From an uncultured Caldimonas sp. (GTDB lineage: Bacteria > Pseudomonadota > Gammaproteobacteria > Burkholderiales > Burkholderiaceae), in contig NZ_CAMLJQ010000022.1 in NCBI RefSeq assembly GCF_946480305.1, positions 3,398-67,397 on the forward strand: 64,000 nucleotides of DNA, written 5' to 3'. Below are positions 43,682 to 55,368 of this stretch, piece by piece. The notes below the pieces were generated by a model. The model ran no database searches, was not told where the DNA came from, and saw only the letters and a list, made by a program, of their open reading frames with translations. The position numbers and the translations under genes were made by a program. Within the stretch, counting starts at the first letter, position 1. Every line of letters begins with the position of its first letter.

Positions 43682-44496
43682 ACGAGCTGCCGAACGATGC
43701 GATGCAACGCGAGGCGCTGCGGCAGCAGCTGTTGCTGCGTGCGCTGATGCGCGATACGGGTGCCACCGCGCTGGGCGGCTGGGTGCGGCAGGGCGCCGCC
43801 CGGCGCGAGCGTGCCGTCGGGGCTTACAGGGCCAATGCATCGGCCAGCGCCGAGCGCGCCTTGGCGAGCGCCTACCCCACCGTGCAGGCGATGCTGGGCG
43901 ACGAATCGTTCGCCAGGCTGGCACGTGCCGCCTGGCACCAACGCCCCCCTGAGCGGGGCGACCTCGCCGAGTGGAGCGGGGCGCTGCCCGAGCTGCTGGC
44001 GCGCAACGAAGACCTGCGCGAGTGGCCCTACCTGGCCGACGCAGCGACGCTGGACTGGGCCGTGCATCGTGCCGGCCTTGCGGCCGATGCACCGCCCGAA
44101 CACGACACGCTGCACCTGCTGGCCAGCCGGGAGCCCGACGCCCTGAAGCTGGTGCCGTGCCCGGCGCTCACGCTGGTGCGGTCCGCCCATCCGATCGTGT
44201 CCATCTGGGCTGCGCACCATGCCGGGCTCGACTTCGAGGCGGTGCGTGCCGCGCTTGCCAGTCGACGCGGCGAGGCGGCCCTCGTCTACCGCACCGGCTG
44301 GCGCGTGCAGGTGACGGCGGTGCCCGAACCGGCGGCCCGCTACGTCGAGGCGCTGTTGCAGGGACGGCCCTTGTCTGCTGCGCTCGAAGCCGCAGGCACC
44401 GGTTTCGATTTTCAAGACTGGCTGGGGCGGGCACTGCAGCTCGGCTGGCTGTGGCGCGTCGCCGAGGTGGCGCCGCAATCCGAACACAGGACGTGA
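43678..44496 (+). CDS. bufC1: Bufferin partner protein BufC1 (DUF2063)
   Basis: 272 residues starting in an ATGA overlap with bufB1. The N-terminal ~100 residues are the DUF2063 helical domain: [59 protein letters not shown]. The rest is a mixed domain ending [18 protein letters not shown]. In such operons this partner binds the DUF692 enzyme and delivers the precursor peptide to it. It is cytoplasmic, as expected. Confidence 0.9.
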   Translation: MNELPNDAMQREALRQQLLLRALMRDTGATALGGWVRQGAARRERAVGAYRANASASAERALASAYPTVQAMLGDESFARLARAAWHQRPPERGDLAEWSGALPELLARNEDLREWPYLADAATLDWAVHRAGLAADAPPEHDTLHLLASREPDALKLVPCPALTLVRSAHPIVSIWAAHHAGLDFEAVRAALASRRGEAALVYRTGWRVQVTAVPEPAARYVEALLQGRPLSAALEAAGTGFDFQDWLGRALQLGWLWRVAEVAPQSEHRT

Positions 44497-44498
44497 AC

Positions 44499-44972
44499 AT
44501 GAACACCGCCATCCACACCCTCACCGCCTTCTGGGGGCGCTTCGTCGTGCTGCTGGAATCGCTGCAGCCCGCCGCGCAACTGGCGGCGCGGCTCTATGTC
44601 GCCAAGGTGTTCTTCTTTTCGGGACTCACCAAGCTGCGCGACTGGGAGATCACCGTGGCGCTGTTCACCGACGAATACCAGGTGCCGTTGCTGAGCCCCG
44701 AGCTGGCTGCACTGCTCGGCACCGCTGGCGAACTGGTGCTGCCGGTCTTGCTGGTGCTGGGCCTCGCCGGCCGCTTTGCGGCGCTCGGTCTGTTCGTCGT
44801 CAACATCGTTGCCGTGATCAGCCTGCCGGAGATCGCCGAGGCCGCGTTCCAGCAGCATGTGTTCTGGGGCAGTCTGTTGCTGGGCCTGGCGTTGTGGGGC
44901 CCGGGGCGGTGGTCGGCTGACCGGCTGCTGCAGCGCGTATGGCCACGGGCCGGCGTGCCTGCGGCAGCTTGA
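44499..44972 (+). CDS. DoxX-family membrane protein of the buf operon
   Basis: 157 residues, start 2 bp after the bufC1 stop. Four membrane helices; family stretches are ARLYVAKVFFFSGLTKLRDWEITVALFTDEYQVPLLSPELAALLGTAGELVLPVLLVLGLAGRFAALGLFVVNIVAVISLP. DoxX proteins often accompany DUF692 operons. The role is not settled; it may support electron supply or copper handling at the membrane. It is the last gene of the bufferin operon. Confidence 0.9.
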   Translation: MNTAIHTLTAFWGRFVVLLESLQPAAQLAARLYVAKVFFFSGLTKLRDWEITVALFTDEYQVPLLSPELAALLGTAGELVLPVLLVLGLAGRFAALGLFVVNIVAVISLPEIAEAAFQQHVFWGSLLLGLALWGPGRWSADRLLQRVWPRAGVPAAA

Positions 44973-45023
44973 GAAGCGGTGAATGAGTAGACTGGCGCAC
45001 CACGCTCACGCAGCAGGTGCGCC

Positions 45024-45581
45024 ATGCCCGAATCGCCAGTTCCGCTGTCGGCCCATCACGTCTGGATGGCTCGCTACAACGCATGGATGAACGAGAAGCT
45101 GTATGCCTGCGCGGCGCAGTTGCCGGACGAGGAGCGCAAGCGCGACCGCGGTGCATTCTTCGGCTCCATCCACCGCACGCTCAACCACCTGGTCGTGGCC
45201 GACAAGATCTGGCTCGGCCGTTTTGCGCAGCAGCCCCCGGGCTTCCCGATGCTCACCGACGAGGTGTTGGCGCTGCCCGACTTCACCGGGCTCGACATGC
45301 AACTGTTCACCGACTTCGACGCGATGCGCCAGCATCGCGAGACGATGGACGCGGCGATCGCGGCATTCGCGGCGGCGCTGACGCCGCAAGGGGTGTCGGG
45401 CACCATGCGCTATGCCACCACCAAGGGCGTGCCACGCAGCCACGCGTTCTGGCAGGCCCTCAGCCACTTCTTCAACCACCAGACGCATCACCGCGGCCAG
45501 GTGACGACGCTGCTGATGCAGGCCGGTGTCGACCCGGGCGTCACCGACCTGATCGTCCTGGCCGACAGCGCCGACCTCTGA
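45024..45581 (+). CDS. DinB-family (DinB/YfiT-like) protein
   Basis: 185 residues of a four-helix bundle with the three-His metal site of the DinB superfamily: the first His in FGSIHRTLNHLVVADKIWLGRF, the others in HFFNHQTHHRGQVTTLLMQAG. The N-terminal helix begins ARYNAWMNEKLY, as usual. Members include bacillithiol- or mycothiol-linked transferases and DNA-damage-induced proteins; here the substrate is unknown. It is convergent with tolA, 7 bp apart, in the place where tolB would be expected. Confidence 0.9.
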   Translation: MPESPVPLSAHHVWMARYNAWMNEKLYACAAQLPDEERKRDRGAFFGSIHRTLNHLVVADKIWLGRFAQQPPGFPMLTDEVLALPDFTGLDMQLFTDFDAMRQHRETMDAAIAAFAAALTPQGVSGTMRYATTKGVPRSHAFWQALSHFFNHQTHHRGQVTTLLMQAGVDPGVTDLIVLADSADL

Positions 45582-45588
45582 AGACCCG

Positions 45589-46461
45589 CTACATGTCCTT
45601 GGGGCGGAACGTGATGATGATCGGCGACCAGATGCGGCCGTTCTCGTCCTTCGGCAGGGTCTGGGCCTTCTCCACCGCGCGCAGCACGGCATCGTCCCAT
45701 TCGGCATTGCCGCTCGACTTCACGAGCCGCGACGACAGGATGCTGCCGGTCGGCGATGCACGCACTTCCACTTCCGCTGCCGGGTTGCCGGCCAGCGTGT
45801 CGGAGAACACGATGTGCGGACGGATGTGCGCGCGCAGCTTGCCGGCATAGCTGGCCGAGGGCGAACCGGCGGCACCACCTTGTGCCGCGCCGGTCTGCTG
45901 CGTGCCGGTGCCGGCCTGGTTCATCAGCTGGCGTAGACGCTCCTCGCGCTGGGCCTGCATGCGCTTTTCCTGCTCTTCGGCCAGGCGCTTGCGCTCCAGC
46001 TCCTTGGCCTTGCGCTGTTCTTCCAGCTTGCGCTTCTCGGCTTCTTCCTTCTTGAGTTTCTCAGCCTCCTCGCGCTTGCGCTGCTCTTCCTTTTCGCGCT
46101 TCTCGGCCTCTTCTCGCTTTTCCTTCTCGCGCTGCTTGCGCTCCTTCTCGAGCGCGATCTCGGCGCTGCGGTCGGGCTCCGGGCGCTCCACCGGCTGTGG
46201 TGGTTTCGGCTCGGGTTTCGGCTTTTCCTCGACCACCGGCTTGGGCGGCGGGGGAGGGGGAGGCGCGGGAGCGGCCGCTTGCGGCACCGCAGCCCACAGT
46301 TCGGCCTCGACGGCATCCGGGGCGCTGGACTTCCAGTTCACGCCGATGGTGAGGCCGATGAGCAGCACGGCGTGCATGCCGAGCGCCAGCAGCAGCCCCT
46401 GGCCGCGCTTGTCGGGCGTCGGCGGCATCAGGTCATCGCGGCGATGCGTCGTGGCGTTCAT
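45589..46461 (-). CDS. tolA: Tol-Pal protein TolA
   Basis: 290 residues from ATG 46461. One membrane anchor (LLLALGMHAVLLIGLTIGV) is followed by a Pro-rich stretch, then a long Glu/Lys/Arg helix (about 110-210; KERKQREKEKREEAEKREKEE and so on) that spans the periplasm, and a C-terminal TonB/TolA-type domain (SYAGKLRAHIRPHIVFSDTL, VEVRASPTGSILSSRLVKSSGNAEWDDAVLRAVEKAQTLP). It couples the TolQ-TolR motor to TolB/Pal at the outer membrane during division. The tolB and pal genes do not follow; the neighbour is a convergent DinB gene. Confidence 0.95.
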   Translation of the reverse strand: MNATTHRRDDLMPPTPDKRGQGLLLALGMHAVLLIGLTIGVNWKSSAPDAVEAELWAAVPQAAAPAPPPPPPPKPVVEEKPKPEPKPPQPVERPEPDRSAEIALEKERKQREKEKREEAEKREKEEQRKREEAEKLKKEEAEKRKLEEQRKAKELERKRLAEEQEKRMQAQREERLRQLMNQAGTGTQQTGAAQGGAAGSPSASYAGKLRAHIRPHIVFSDTLAGNPAAEVEVRASPTGSILSSRLVKSSGNAEWDDAVLRAVEKAQTLPKDENGRIWSPIIITFRPKDM

Positions 46462-46462
46462 C

Positions 46463-46888
<426 letters not shown>

Positions 46889-46890
46889 GG

Positions 46891-47598
46891 TCAGTGCGCG
46901 GCAGTTGGCACGGCACCACCGGGCGCGTGGCCGATGTTGCGGTGCAGGATGTTGGAGAACTCCTCGATGAAGGTCTCGAGCTTGATCGCGATGCGGTCGA
47001 TGTCGCGTGCGAAGCGGTTGTAGGCGACCACGGCGGGAATCGCGGCGAACAGGCCGATCGCCGTGGCCACCAGTGCCTCGGCAATGCCGGGCGCGACGGT
47101 GGCGAGCGTCACCTGCTGCAGGTTCGCGAGGCCGGTGAAGGCGTGCATGATGCCCCACACGGTGCCGAACAGGCCGATGTAGGGGGCCACGGAGCCGACC
47201 GTCGCCAGGAAGGAAAGGTGCGACTCCACCGCGTCGAGCTCACGCTGGAAGCTCGCCCGCATGGCCCGGCGGGCGCCGTCGAGCAGCGCGCCGGTGTCGT
47301 TTACGCGGCGCTCACGCAGCTTCAGGAATTCGCGCATGCCGGAGGCGAAGATGCGCTCCATCGGACCGCCCTTGCGCGGGCTGTCGGAGGCGAGGTTGTA
47401 GAGGTCGTTGAGGTTGCGGCCCGACCAGAACTCGCGCTCGAACTCGTCGTTCAGGCCGCGCACCCGGCCCAGCCCGAAGTACTTGCCGAAGATGATGGTC
47501 CAGCTTGCGAGTGACATCGCGAGCAGCAGCGCCATCACCAGCTGCACGATCAAGCTCGCATGCAGCACCAGTTGAATGATCGACAAGTCCTGATTCAT
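46891..47598 (-). CDS. tolQ: Tol-Pal proton channel TolQ
   Basis: 235 residues with three membrane helices. Stretches typical of TolQ/ExbB are LVMALLLAMSLASWTIIFGKYF, FLATVGSVAPYIGLFGTVWGIMHAF and APGIAEALVATAIGLFAAIPAVVAYNRF. It forms the pentameric channel of the TolQR motor. The start overlaps the ybgC stop by 4 bp, and tolR follows at once, as in the usual tol operon. Confidence 0.97.
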   Translation of the reverse strand: MNQDLSIIQLVLHASLIVQLVMALLLAMSLASWTIIFGKYFGLGRVRGLNDEFEREFWSGRNLNDLYNLASDSPRKGGPMERIFASGMREFLKLRERRVNDTGALLDGARRAMRASFQRELDAVESHLSFLATVGSVAPYIGLFGTVWGIMHAFTGLANLQQVTLATVAPGIAEALVATAIGLFAAIPAVVAYNRFARDIDRIAIKLETFIEEFSNILHRNIGHAPGGAVPTAAH

Positions 47599-48017
47599 GT
47601 AGTTGTTTCCTGAAGCATTTCTTCGGGGATGCGTTGCGGCCGGAAGCTCGCCGCATCGACGCAGCCGATTTTGATGTCGCCCTGCGCCAGCAAGGTTCCG
47701 TCACGCCACGCTTCCTGTGCGATCAGCATCGAGGCCCGGCCGGCATGCCGCACCTCGACGGTGACGTGAAGCAAATCATCGAGTCGGGCCGGCTGCAGGT
47801 AGCGCACGGCAGTATGAACCACGATGAACATTGCCCCTGTTTCCTGGCGCATCCGTTCCTGGCTGAAGCCCCGTGCGCGCAGCCACTCGGTGCGCGCGCG
47901 CTCGAAGAACTTCAGGTAGTTGGCGTAGAACACGACACCGCCTGCGTCGGTGTCCTCCCAGTAAACGCGCACCGGGAACCGGAAGGGTTGAGCCGGCGGG
48001 CTCGGCATCTCGGACAT
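47595..48017 (-). CDS. ybgC: Tol-Pal-associated acyl-CoA thioesterase YbgC
   Basis: 140 residues from ATG 48017 (longer frames lack a ribosome binding site). It is a hot-dog thioesterase of the 4-hydroxybenzoyl-CoA type with the catalytic Asp in VYWEDTDAGGVVFYANYLKFFERARTEWLRARGF. It hydrolyses short acyl-CoA or acts on acyl-ACP at the membrane. It heads the tol operon, the order seen in most proteobacteria. Confidence 0.95.
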   Translation of the reverse strand: MSEMPSPPAQPFRFPVRVYWEDTDAGGVVFYANYLKFFERARTEWLRARGFSQERMRQETGAMFIVVHTAVRYLQPARLDDLLHVTVEVRHAGRASMLIAQEAWRDGTLLAQGDIKIGCVDAASFRPQRIPEEMLQETTT

Positions 48018-48070
48018 GCAGCACGAACGCGCCGGGGCGAAGCCGGCGCAGGAGCAGTCAAAAGCGGGGA

Positions 48071-48450
48071 TTATCGCTGCGTGCGCGCGTAGACCGGGCC
48101 CCACAGCGGGTGACCGGCCTCCGACTTGTTCAAGGCGAAGGCCGGATCGGCCTGCCGGGCAGCCCGGAAGGCCGCCTCGCACTGCGCGGTGCGCTGGCTC
48201 GTGCAGTAGATGAAGGCGAGGTACTTCTGCGCCGCGGCCTGGTCCTTGCGGGAGGCCAGCCCCCCCTGCAAGGCCTGGTTCAGCTGCTTCTCGGCCTGCG
48301 GGTACTGGCCTTCTTCATAGGCGCGGATGCCGGCCAGCAATGCGCGCTCGGCGGGGCGCTCGGCCATTTCAGTGATGCCGACGACCTGCGGCTGCATCTG
48401 TGCGCAGCCTGCCAGGGCCGCCACGGCGGCCGCGAGTATCCAGAGCTTTC

Positions 48451-48454
<4 letters not shown>
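48071..48454 (-). CDS. TssQ-like T6SS-associated lipoprotein
   Basis: 127 residues from ATG 48454, overlapping the stop of the kinase gene by 4 bp. A lipoprotein signal (LWILAAAVAALAGC, lipobox LAGC) is followed by a TPR-like helical repeat domain (ALLAGIRAYEEGQYPQAEKQLNQALQGGLASRKDQAAAQKYLAFIYCTSQRTAQCEAAFRAARQADPAFALNKSEAGHPLWGPVY). Length, lipobox, the repeat with two Cys and the pairing with a Ser/Thr kinase match the TssQ family annotated with type VI secretion. No T6SS core genes are in the window. It probably sits in the outer membrane facing the periplasm. Confidence 0.75.
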
Positions 48455-50085
<1,631 letters not shown>

Positions 50086-50198
50086 GACGGCAGCTTAGAC
50101 GAAGCAATAGGGGGGCTCAACAATGGGAAGCGTGACAAAAGCCCCGCAAATCGAGCCATTGGTCACTCGCCGTGACTTCCAGCGGCTGGATGTCACTA

Positions 50199-51377
50199 TC
50201 AGAGCGTCTTGCGTAGCCGGTCAACTGCTTCTTCCAGCAGGTCCATCCGGCTGGCATACGACAGGCGGATGTAGCGGTGCGTGTCCGCGTGCCCGAAATC
50301 GCGGCCCGGGGTGAGGGCCAGCTGCGCGCGCCGCATCAGCTCGAAGGCGAAGTCCCAACTGCTCGCGTGATGCGCAGAGCAGTCGGCCCAGGCATAGAAC
50401 GCACCGTCCGGCATCACGGGCACGGTGAGCCCCAGCCCGTTCAGGGCGGGGACCAGGAAGTCGCGTCGGGCCTGGAACTCGCGTCGCCGACGTTCGTATT
50501 CGCCCAGGCTGTCGGCTTCGAAACATGCCAGAGCCGCATGCTGCGCCACGGCCGAAGGGCAGATGTACAGGTTCTGCGCCAGCTTCTCGACCACCGGCAC
50601 CAGCGCGTCGGGCACCACCAGCCAGCCCAGGCGCCAGCCCGTCATGCTGAAGTACTTCGAGAAGCTGTTGATGGTGACGACGTCGTCGCCGAGGGCCAGC
50701 GCGCTGTGGCCGAAGGTGTCGTCGAAACTCAGGCCCAGGTAGATCTCGTCGACCATCGTGACACCGCCGCGGCTGCGCACCAGGTCGGCGATGCGGCGCA
50801 TCTCGTCGGGGTGGATCGACGTGCCGGTCGGGTTGGAGGGCGACGCGAGCAGCACGCCCGTCGTGCGATCGCCCCACGCAGCAGCAACGGCCTGGGCCGT
50901 GAGCTGGAAGCGAGCCTGCGGCCCGCTGGGCAACAGCACCGGCTTGCCCTGGGCGGCGGACACGAAATGCCGGTTGCACGGGTAGCTCGGGTCCGGCATC
51001 AGGATCTCGTCGCCGGCATCCACCAGCGCGAGGCAGGCCAGTTGCAACGCCCCCGAGGCCCCGGCGGTGAGCACGATGCGGCGGGCAGGCACCGACACGC
51101 CGAAGCGCTGCGCGTACCAGGCGCTGATGCGTTCGCGCAGTGCCTCCAGCCCGAGGGCCGGCGTGTATTGCGTGAGGCCGTCGCGGATGCAGCGCTCGGC
51201 GGCCTGCTGCACGAGCGGCGGGGCCGTGAAATCGGGTTCGCCGATGTTCAGGTAGATCATCGGCCGGCCGCCCTGGGCCGGGTCGCACACGGGGCTGCGC
51301 GCGATCTCGGCGGCGGCCTTCGCGCACTCCATCACGTAGAACGGCTCGATGAGCCCGGTACGCGCGGCAACTTTCAT
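50199..51377 (-). CDS. Class I/II PLP-dependent aminotransferase
   Basis: 392 residues of fold-type I aminotransferase. Landmarks are IYLNIGEPDFTAPP, LTAGASGALQLACLALVDAGDEILMPDPSYPCN, ASPSNPTGTSI (substrate Asn), DEIYLGLSF (Asp contacting PLP) and the PLP Lys near 241 in NSFSKYFSMTGWRLGW; the final Arg is in RYIRLSYA. The amino donor specificity (aspartate, alanine or aromatic) cannot be told. It is the last gene of the rib-nusB run, 14 bp after nusB, an order common in Burkholderiales. Confidence 0.93.
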   Translation of the reverse strand: MKVAARTGLIEPFYVMECAKAAAEIARSPVCDPAQGGRPMIYLNIGEPDFTAPPLVQQAAERCIRDGLTQYTPALGLEALRERISAWYAQRFGVSVPARRIVLTAGASGALQLACLALVDAGDEILMPDPSYPCNRHFVSAAQGKPVLLPSGPQARFQLTAQAVAAAWGDRTTGVLLASPSNPTGTSIHPDEMRRIADLVRSRGGVTMVDEIYLGLSFDDTFGHSALALGDDVVTINSFSKYFSMTGWRLGWLVVPDALVPVVEKLAQNLYICPSAVAQHAALACFEADSLGEYERRRREFQARRDFLVPALNGLGLTVPVMPDGAFYAWADCSAHHASSWDFAFELMRRAQLALTPGRDFGHADTHRYIRLSYASRMDLLEEAVDRLRKTL

Positions 51378-51391
51378 CGGGGCGGGTGCGT

Positions 51392-51886
51392 TCAGCGACG
51401 GGCGTTGCGGGCGGCTTCCACTTCCACCGGGCGCAGGTCGATGGCGGCCTTGTCGAGCACGCCGTTCACGTACTTGTGCCCGTCGGTGCCGCCGAAGCTC
51501 TTGGCGAGTTCCACCGCTTCGTTGATCGCCACCTTGTACGGCACGTCGATGCAGTGCTTGAGCTCATAGGCGCCGATCATCAGCACCGCATGCTCCACCG
51601 GCGACAGCTCGGTGGTCTTGCGGTCGACGTGGCGCGTGAGGATGCCGTCGAGGTCGGCCGCTTCGCGGATGCAGCCGTGCAGCAACGCATCGAAGTGCGC
51701 GCGGTCGGCCTTGTCGAAGCCTTCGATCTCGCGCACGTGGGCTTCGATCTCGCCGGGCTCGGAGCCGGACACCAGCCACTGGTACAGGCCCTGCAGCGCC
51801 AGCTCTCGGGAGCGGCGGCGCGCCGACTTCTGCGGTGCGCGCTTGGCCGCCGGCTTGTGGCCGGCGTTCTTTTCTGGAGAGGTCAC
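51392..51886 (-). CDS. nusB: Transcription antitermination factor NusB
   Basis: 164 residues from GTG 51886 (GTGA overlap with the ribH stop). It has a basic N-terminal tail ([26 protein letters not shown]) and the all-helical NusB core ([86 protein letters not shown]). With NusE it binds boxA RNA for rRNA antitermination. The ribH-nusB pairing is nearly universal in proteobacteria. Confidence 0.97.
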   Translation of the reverse strand: MTSPEKNAGHKPAAKRAPQKSARRRSRELALQGLYQWLVSGSEPGEIEAHVREIEGFDKADRAHFDALLHGCIREAADLDGILTRHVDRKTTELSPVEHAVLMIGAYELKHCIDVPYKVAINEAVELAKSFGGTDGHKYVNGVLDKAAIDLRPVEVEAARNARR

Positions 51887-52347
51887 GACAGGTCTTCCAA
51901 CAGGTTTGCCATCTCGACCGCCACCCGGGCGGCGTCGCGGCCTTTTTCTTCGGCGCGGGCCCAGGCCTGCGCTTCGTTTTCGACGGTGAGGATGGCATTG
52001 GCCACCGGCACCTGGTAGTCGAGCGACACGCGCGTGACGCCGGCCCCGCTTTCGTTGGCGACGAGTTCGAAGTGGTAGGTCTCGCCGCGGATGATGCAGC
52101 CCAGCGCGATCAGCGCGTCGAAGCGCTCGCCTTCGGCCATCGCCTGCAGCGCCAGCGGCACTTCGAGCGCGCCTGGCACCGTCACGTGCTGGATGTGCTT
52201 GGCCGCGACGCCCAGGTCGTGCAGTTGCGCGAGGCAGCTTTCGGCCAGCTTGGCCGTGATCGCTTCATTGAAGCGCGCCTGCACGATGCCGATGCGCAGG
52301 TCCTGGCCATGGAGTTGAACGGCTTGGCCCTTGTCAGCGCCTTGCAT
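51883..52347 (-). CDS. ribH: 6,7-dimethyl-8-ribityllumazine synthase RibH
   Basis: 154 residues. The lumazine synthase fold shows [13 protein letters not shown] at the start, [75 protein letters not shown], with the Gly-x-Ile-x-Arg-Gly loop and conserved His (GETYHFE). It joins the pyrimidine and the four-carbon phosphate to make the lumazine, in a capsid-like or pentameric complex. Co-transcribed with ribBA upstream and nusB downstream. Confidence 0.97.
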   Translation of the reverse strand: MQGADKGQAVQLHGQDLRIGIVQARFNEAITAKLAESCLAQLHDLGVAAKHIQHVTVPGALEVPLALQAMAEGERFDALIALGCIIRGETYHFELVANESGAGVTRVSLDYQVPVANAILTVENEAQAWARAEEKGRDAARVAVEMANLLEDLS

Positions 52348-52384
52348 GGGAGGGATCCTTGAATAGTGAAGGGGGAGGCGCGCT

Positions 52385-53488
52385 TCAGCGCGGCTCCGGC
52401 CCGAGGAAACCGGTGACTTCGAAGCCGTAGCCCGCCACCATGCTGGGCATGCGGCGCGGGCTGCCCAGCAGCTTCATGCGGGTGACGCCCTGGTCGCGCA
52501 GGATCTGCGCGCCGATACCGTAGGTGCGCAGGTCCATCTGACCGCGTGCGGCCGGGCGCGGCACCGATTGGTCCCGGAAGTGGTCGAGCAGGTCCTCGAC
52601 CGACTCGCCGCAGTTCAGCAGCACGGCCACCGCGGCCGGTTCCTGCTGCAGGCGCGCCAGCGCCTTACCCAGCGGCCACGAATGCTGGCAGGCACCGGCA
52701 TCGAGCAGGTCGAACACCGACAGCGGCTCGTGCACGCGCACCAGCACCTCGTCCTGCTCGCTCCAGCGGCCTTTGGCCAGGGCCAGGTGCAGCCCTTCGC
52801 TGCGGTCGCGGTAGGCGATGCAGCGGAACTCGCCGAACGGCGTGTGCAGCGTGCGCTCGCCGGCACGCTGGATCAGCGACTCGTTGCGGCTGCGGTATTC
52901 GATGAGGTCGGCGATGGTGCCGATCTTCAGGTGATGTTCACGGGCGAAGACCTCGAGATCCGGCAGCCGGGCCATGGTCCCGTCGTCGTTCATGATTTCG
53001 CAGATCACGGCGGCCGGCGTGAGCCCTGCCATGCCTGCCAGGTCGCAGCCGGCTTCGGTGTGGCCGGCACGCATCAGCACGCCGCCTTCCTGTGCCTGCA
53101 GCGGGAAGATGTGGCCTGGCTGGACCAGGTCGGTCGCCTTGGCGTCCTTCGCCACGGCCACCTGCACGGTGCGCGCGCGATCGGCGGCAGAAATGCCGGT
53201 GGTCACCCCGGTGGCCGCCTCGATGGACACCGTGAACGCGGTACCGTGCTTGGTGCCATTGCGGCTCGCCATCGGGGGGAGTTGCAGACGCTCGCAGCGG
53301 TCCCGGGTGAGCGTGAGGCAGATCAAACCGCGGCCGTGCTTGGCCATGAAGTTGATCGCCTCCGGCGTCACGTGTTCGGCCGCCAGCACGAGATCGCCTT
53401 CGTTTTCGCGATCTTCTTCGTCGACGAGGATGACCATCCGGCCGGCAGCCAGCTCGGCGATGATCTCTGGAACGGGGGAAATGGGCAT
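52385..53488 (-). CDS. ribBA: RibBA: DHBP synthase with degenerate GTP cyclohydrolase II domain
   Basis: About 367 residues from ATG 53488 (another ATG is at 53497). The N-terminal ~205 residues are a full 3,4-dihydroxy-2-butanone 4-phosphate synthase ([62 protein letters not shown], and [24 protein letters not shown]). The C-terminal ~160 residues have the outline of GTP cyclohydrolase II ([10 protein letters not shown], then [22 protein letters not shown]) but lack the zinc cysteines of the C-x10-CxC motif. This half is therefore probably inactive as a cyclohydrolase, as in many betaproteobacterial RibBA proteins; a separate ribA is expected elsewhere. Confidence 0.95.
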   Translation of the reverse strand: MPISPVPEIIAELAAGRMVILVDEEDRENEGDLVLAAEHVTPEAINFMAKHGRGLICLTLTRDRCERLQLPPMASRNGTKHGTAFTVSIEAATGVTTGISAADRARTVQVAVAKDAKATDLVQPGHIFPLQAQEGGVLMRAGHTEAGCDLAGMAGLTPAAVICEIMNDDGTMARLPDLEVFAREHHLKIGTIADLIEYRSRNESLIQRAGERTLHTPFGEFRCIAYRDRSEGLHLALAKGRWSEQDEVLVRVHEPLSVFDLLDAGACQHSWPLGKALARLQQEPAAVAVLLNCGESVEDLLDHFRDQSVPRPAARGQMDLRTYGIGAQILRDQGVTRMKLLGSPRRMPSMVAGYGFEVTGFLGPEPR

Positions 53489-53522
53489 GGGCGCCATTGT
53501 AGGTGGGCGCCCTGCGGCCCGC

Positions 53523-54155
53523 TCAGGTGCGCGGCTCTACTCCCGCGGTCAGCATGCGCTCGACGTAGCGGGCAATCAAATCGACCTCCAGGTTCACCCG
53601 GTGGCCGGGCTTCAACGTGCCCAGCGTGGTGTTCTGCACGGTGTGCGGAATGAGGTTGATGCTGAATTCGCAGCCGTCGGCCGTGTCGGTGACGCGGTTC
53701 ACCGTGAGGCTCACGCCGTTGACCGTGATCGAGCCCTTGTAGGCCAGGAAACGTGCCAGCTCGCGGGGCGCCAGCACCCGCAGCTCCCACGACTCGCCGA
53801 CAGGTGCGAAATATGTCACGGTGCCGAGCCCGTCGACGTGGCCGCTGACGATATGGCCACCGAGGCGGTCATGGCTGCGCAAGGCCTTTTCCAGGTTGAC
53901 GGGGCCCGGTTCGGCCAGACCGGCGGTCTTGGACAGGCTTTCGGCCGACACGTCGATGGCGAACTCGCCCCGCTCGGGGTCGAAGGTCGTCACGGTCATG
54001 CACGCGCCGTTGAGGGCGATGCTGTCGCCCGACTGCACGTCATCGAGGTAACCCCCGGGGACTTCAACGAGGAGCCGCCGGCCGTGTGTTGCGTCGGACC
54101 CCAGGGGCATGGAGGAAGCGATGCGGCCGACGGCCGTGATGATGCCGGTGAACAT
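53523..54155 (-). CDS. ribE: Riboflavin synthase alpha chain
   Basis: 210 residues from ATG 54155. It has two tandem lumazine-binding barrels: [12 protein letters not shown] ... [14 protein letters not shown] (first barrel) and [13 protein letters not shown] ... [14 protein letters not shown] (second barrel), each with the S-I-x-(L/V)-N-G-x-(C/S)-(M/L)-T-V motif. It dismutates two lumazines to riboflavin. Gene order is ribD-ribE-ribBA-ribH. About 30 bp separates it from ribD. Confidence 0.97.
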   Translation of the reverse strand: MFTGIITAVGRIASSMPLGSDATHGRRLLVEVPGGYLDDVQSGDSIALNGACMTVTTFDPERGEFAIDVSAESLSKTAGLAEPGPVNLEKALRSHDRLGGHIVSGHVDGLGTVTYFAPVGESWELRVLAPRELARFLAYKGSITVNGVSLTVNRVTDTADGCEFSINLIPHTVQNTTLGTLKPGHRVNLEVDLIARYVERMLTAGVEPRT

Positions 54156-54187
54156 GACGGAGCTTCTGGAAGTAGGAAAGCAGCGTA

Positions 54188-55324
54188 TCAGAAGGAGGGC
54201 GCGCGGTCGGCGGGCCTGGCGCGTATCCGCAGGTCCGGGCCTACCGGGATCACGTCCACGAAGCGTAGCTGCCCGCATTCATCGAGCGTCTTGAGCGCCG
54301 GCATGTCGACCATGGGGCGGCCCGGTCCGATCAGCTTGGGGGCGACGTAAAGCAGAAATTCGTCGACCCATCCGCCGGCCATTAGCGATCCGTTGAGCGT
54401 TCCCCCTGCTTCAACGTGCAGTTCGTTGATGCCTCGAAGCCCGAGATCGTCCAGCATCGCTTTCAGGTCTACGCGACCGTTCTCGCCTGGATGCCTCACC
54501 ACTTCCACGTGCGGCGGAAAGGGCGTCGAGGCCGGCAAGTCGGACCCTGCGGCGTAGATCAGCACCGGCTCCCCCGTTGCCACGAGGCGCGCACCGGGGG
54601 GCGTCGACAGACGCGAATCGGCGACCACACGCAGCGGCTGTCGGGTGGTCGCAACATCGCGAACGTTGAGCTGCGGGTCGTCGGCAAGCACGGTGCCCAC
54701 GCCCGTCAGGATGGCGCCTGAGCGCGCGCGCCAGTAGTGGCCGTCGGCTCTCGCTTCGGGGCTCGTGATCCACTGGCTCTGGCCGTCCTGCAAAGCAACG
54801 CGGCCGTCGAGTGACGCGGCGATCTTGACGCGGACCCAGGGCCGCTTGCGCACCATGCGCGAGAAGAAGCCGATGTTGATCTCTCGCGCTTCGTGCTCGA
54901 GCAATCCGACGGACACGTCGATTCCCGCGTTGCGCAGCCGTGCGATGCCGGCGCCGGCAACCAGAGGGTTCGGGTCTTGCACGGCCACGACGACCCGGGC
55001 GACCTTTGCATCGATCAGCGCATCTGCGCACGGTGGGGTGCGACCGAAGTGCGAACAGGGTTCGAGCGTGACATAGACGGTCGAGCCTTCGACCGCCCAT
55101 CCGGCTTCGCGAGCTTGCCTCAGGGCCTGAACTTCGGCGTGTCCGCTGCCTGGAGGTTGCGTATGCCCCCGCGCCACGCCGTCTCGGGTGACGATGACGC
55201 AGCCCACGGCCGGGTTCGGGCAGGCCTGGAATATGGCCTTCTGCGCTTCGAGCAACGCCTCGCGCATCCACCGCACATCCTCCATCGGTACACCCGAAGG
55301 AGGGAGTGATCGCTCGCACTCCAT
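54188..55324 (-). CDS. ribD: Bifunctional riboflavin deaminase/reductase RibD
   Basis: About 378 residues from ATG 55324 (TTG 55342 or ATG 55285 are alternatives). The deaminase half has the zinc site: the His-Ala-Glu (SGHAEVQAL) and [11 protein letters not shown] pair of cysteines. The reductase half starts after ~150 ([50 protein letters not shown]). It performs the second and third steps after GTP ring opening. First gene of the rib operon; the divergent fimT-like gene starts only 44 bp away. Confidence 0.95.
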   Translation of the reverse strand: MECERSLPPSGVPMEDVRWMREALLEAQKAIFQACPNPAVGCVIVTRDGVARGHTQPPGSGHAEVQALRQAREAGWAVEGSTVYVTLEPCSHFGRTPPCADALIDAKVARVVVAVQDPNPLVAGAGIARLRNAGIDVSVGLLEHEAREINIGFFSRMVRKRPWVRVKIAASLDGRVALQDGQSQWITSPEARADGHYWRARSGAILTGVGTVLADDPQLNVRDVATTRQPLRVVADSRLSTPPGARLVATGEPVLIYAAGSDLPASTPFPPHVEVVRHPGENGRVDLKAMLDDLGLRGINELHVEAGGTLNGSLMAGGWVDEFLLYVAPKLIGPGRPMVDMPALKTLDECGQLRFVDVIPVGPDLRIRARPADRAPSF

Positions 55325-55368
55325 CTCGCTAGACTTCCGCAAAACTCAGAATGATAGGGAGGATAGCT

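Noticed and set aside
46000..46200. Glu/Lys codon-rich stretch in tolA as a tandem repeat element
   Set aside because: It is the normal periplasm-spanning charged helix of TolA, with no exact repeat unit.
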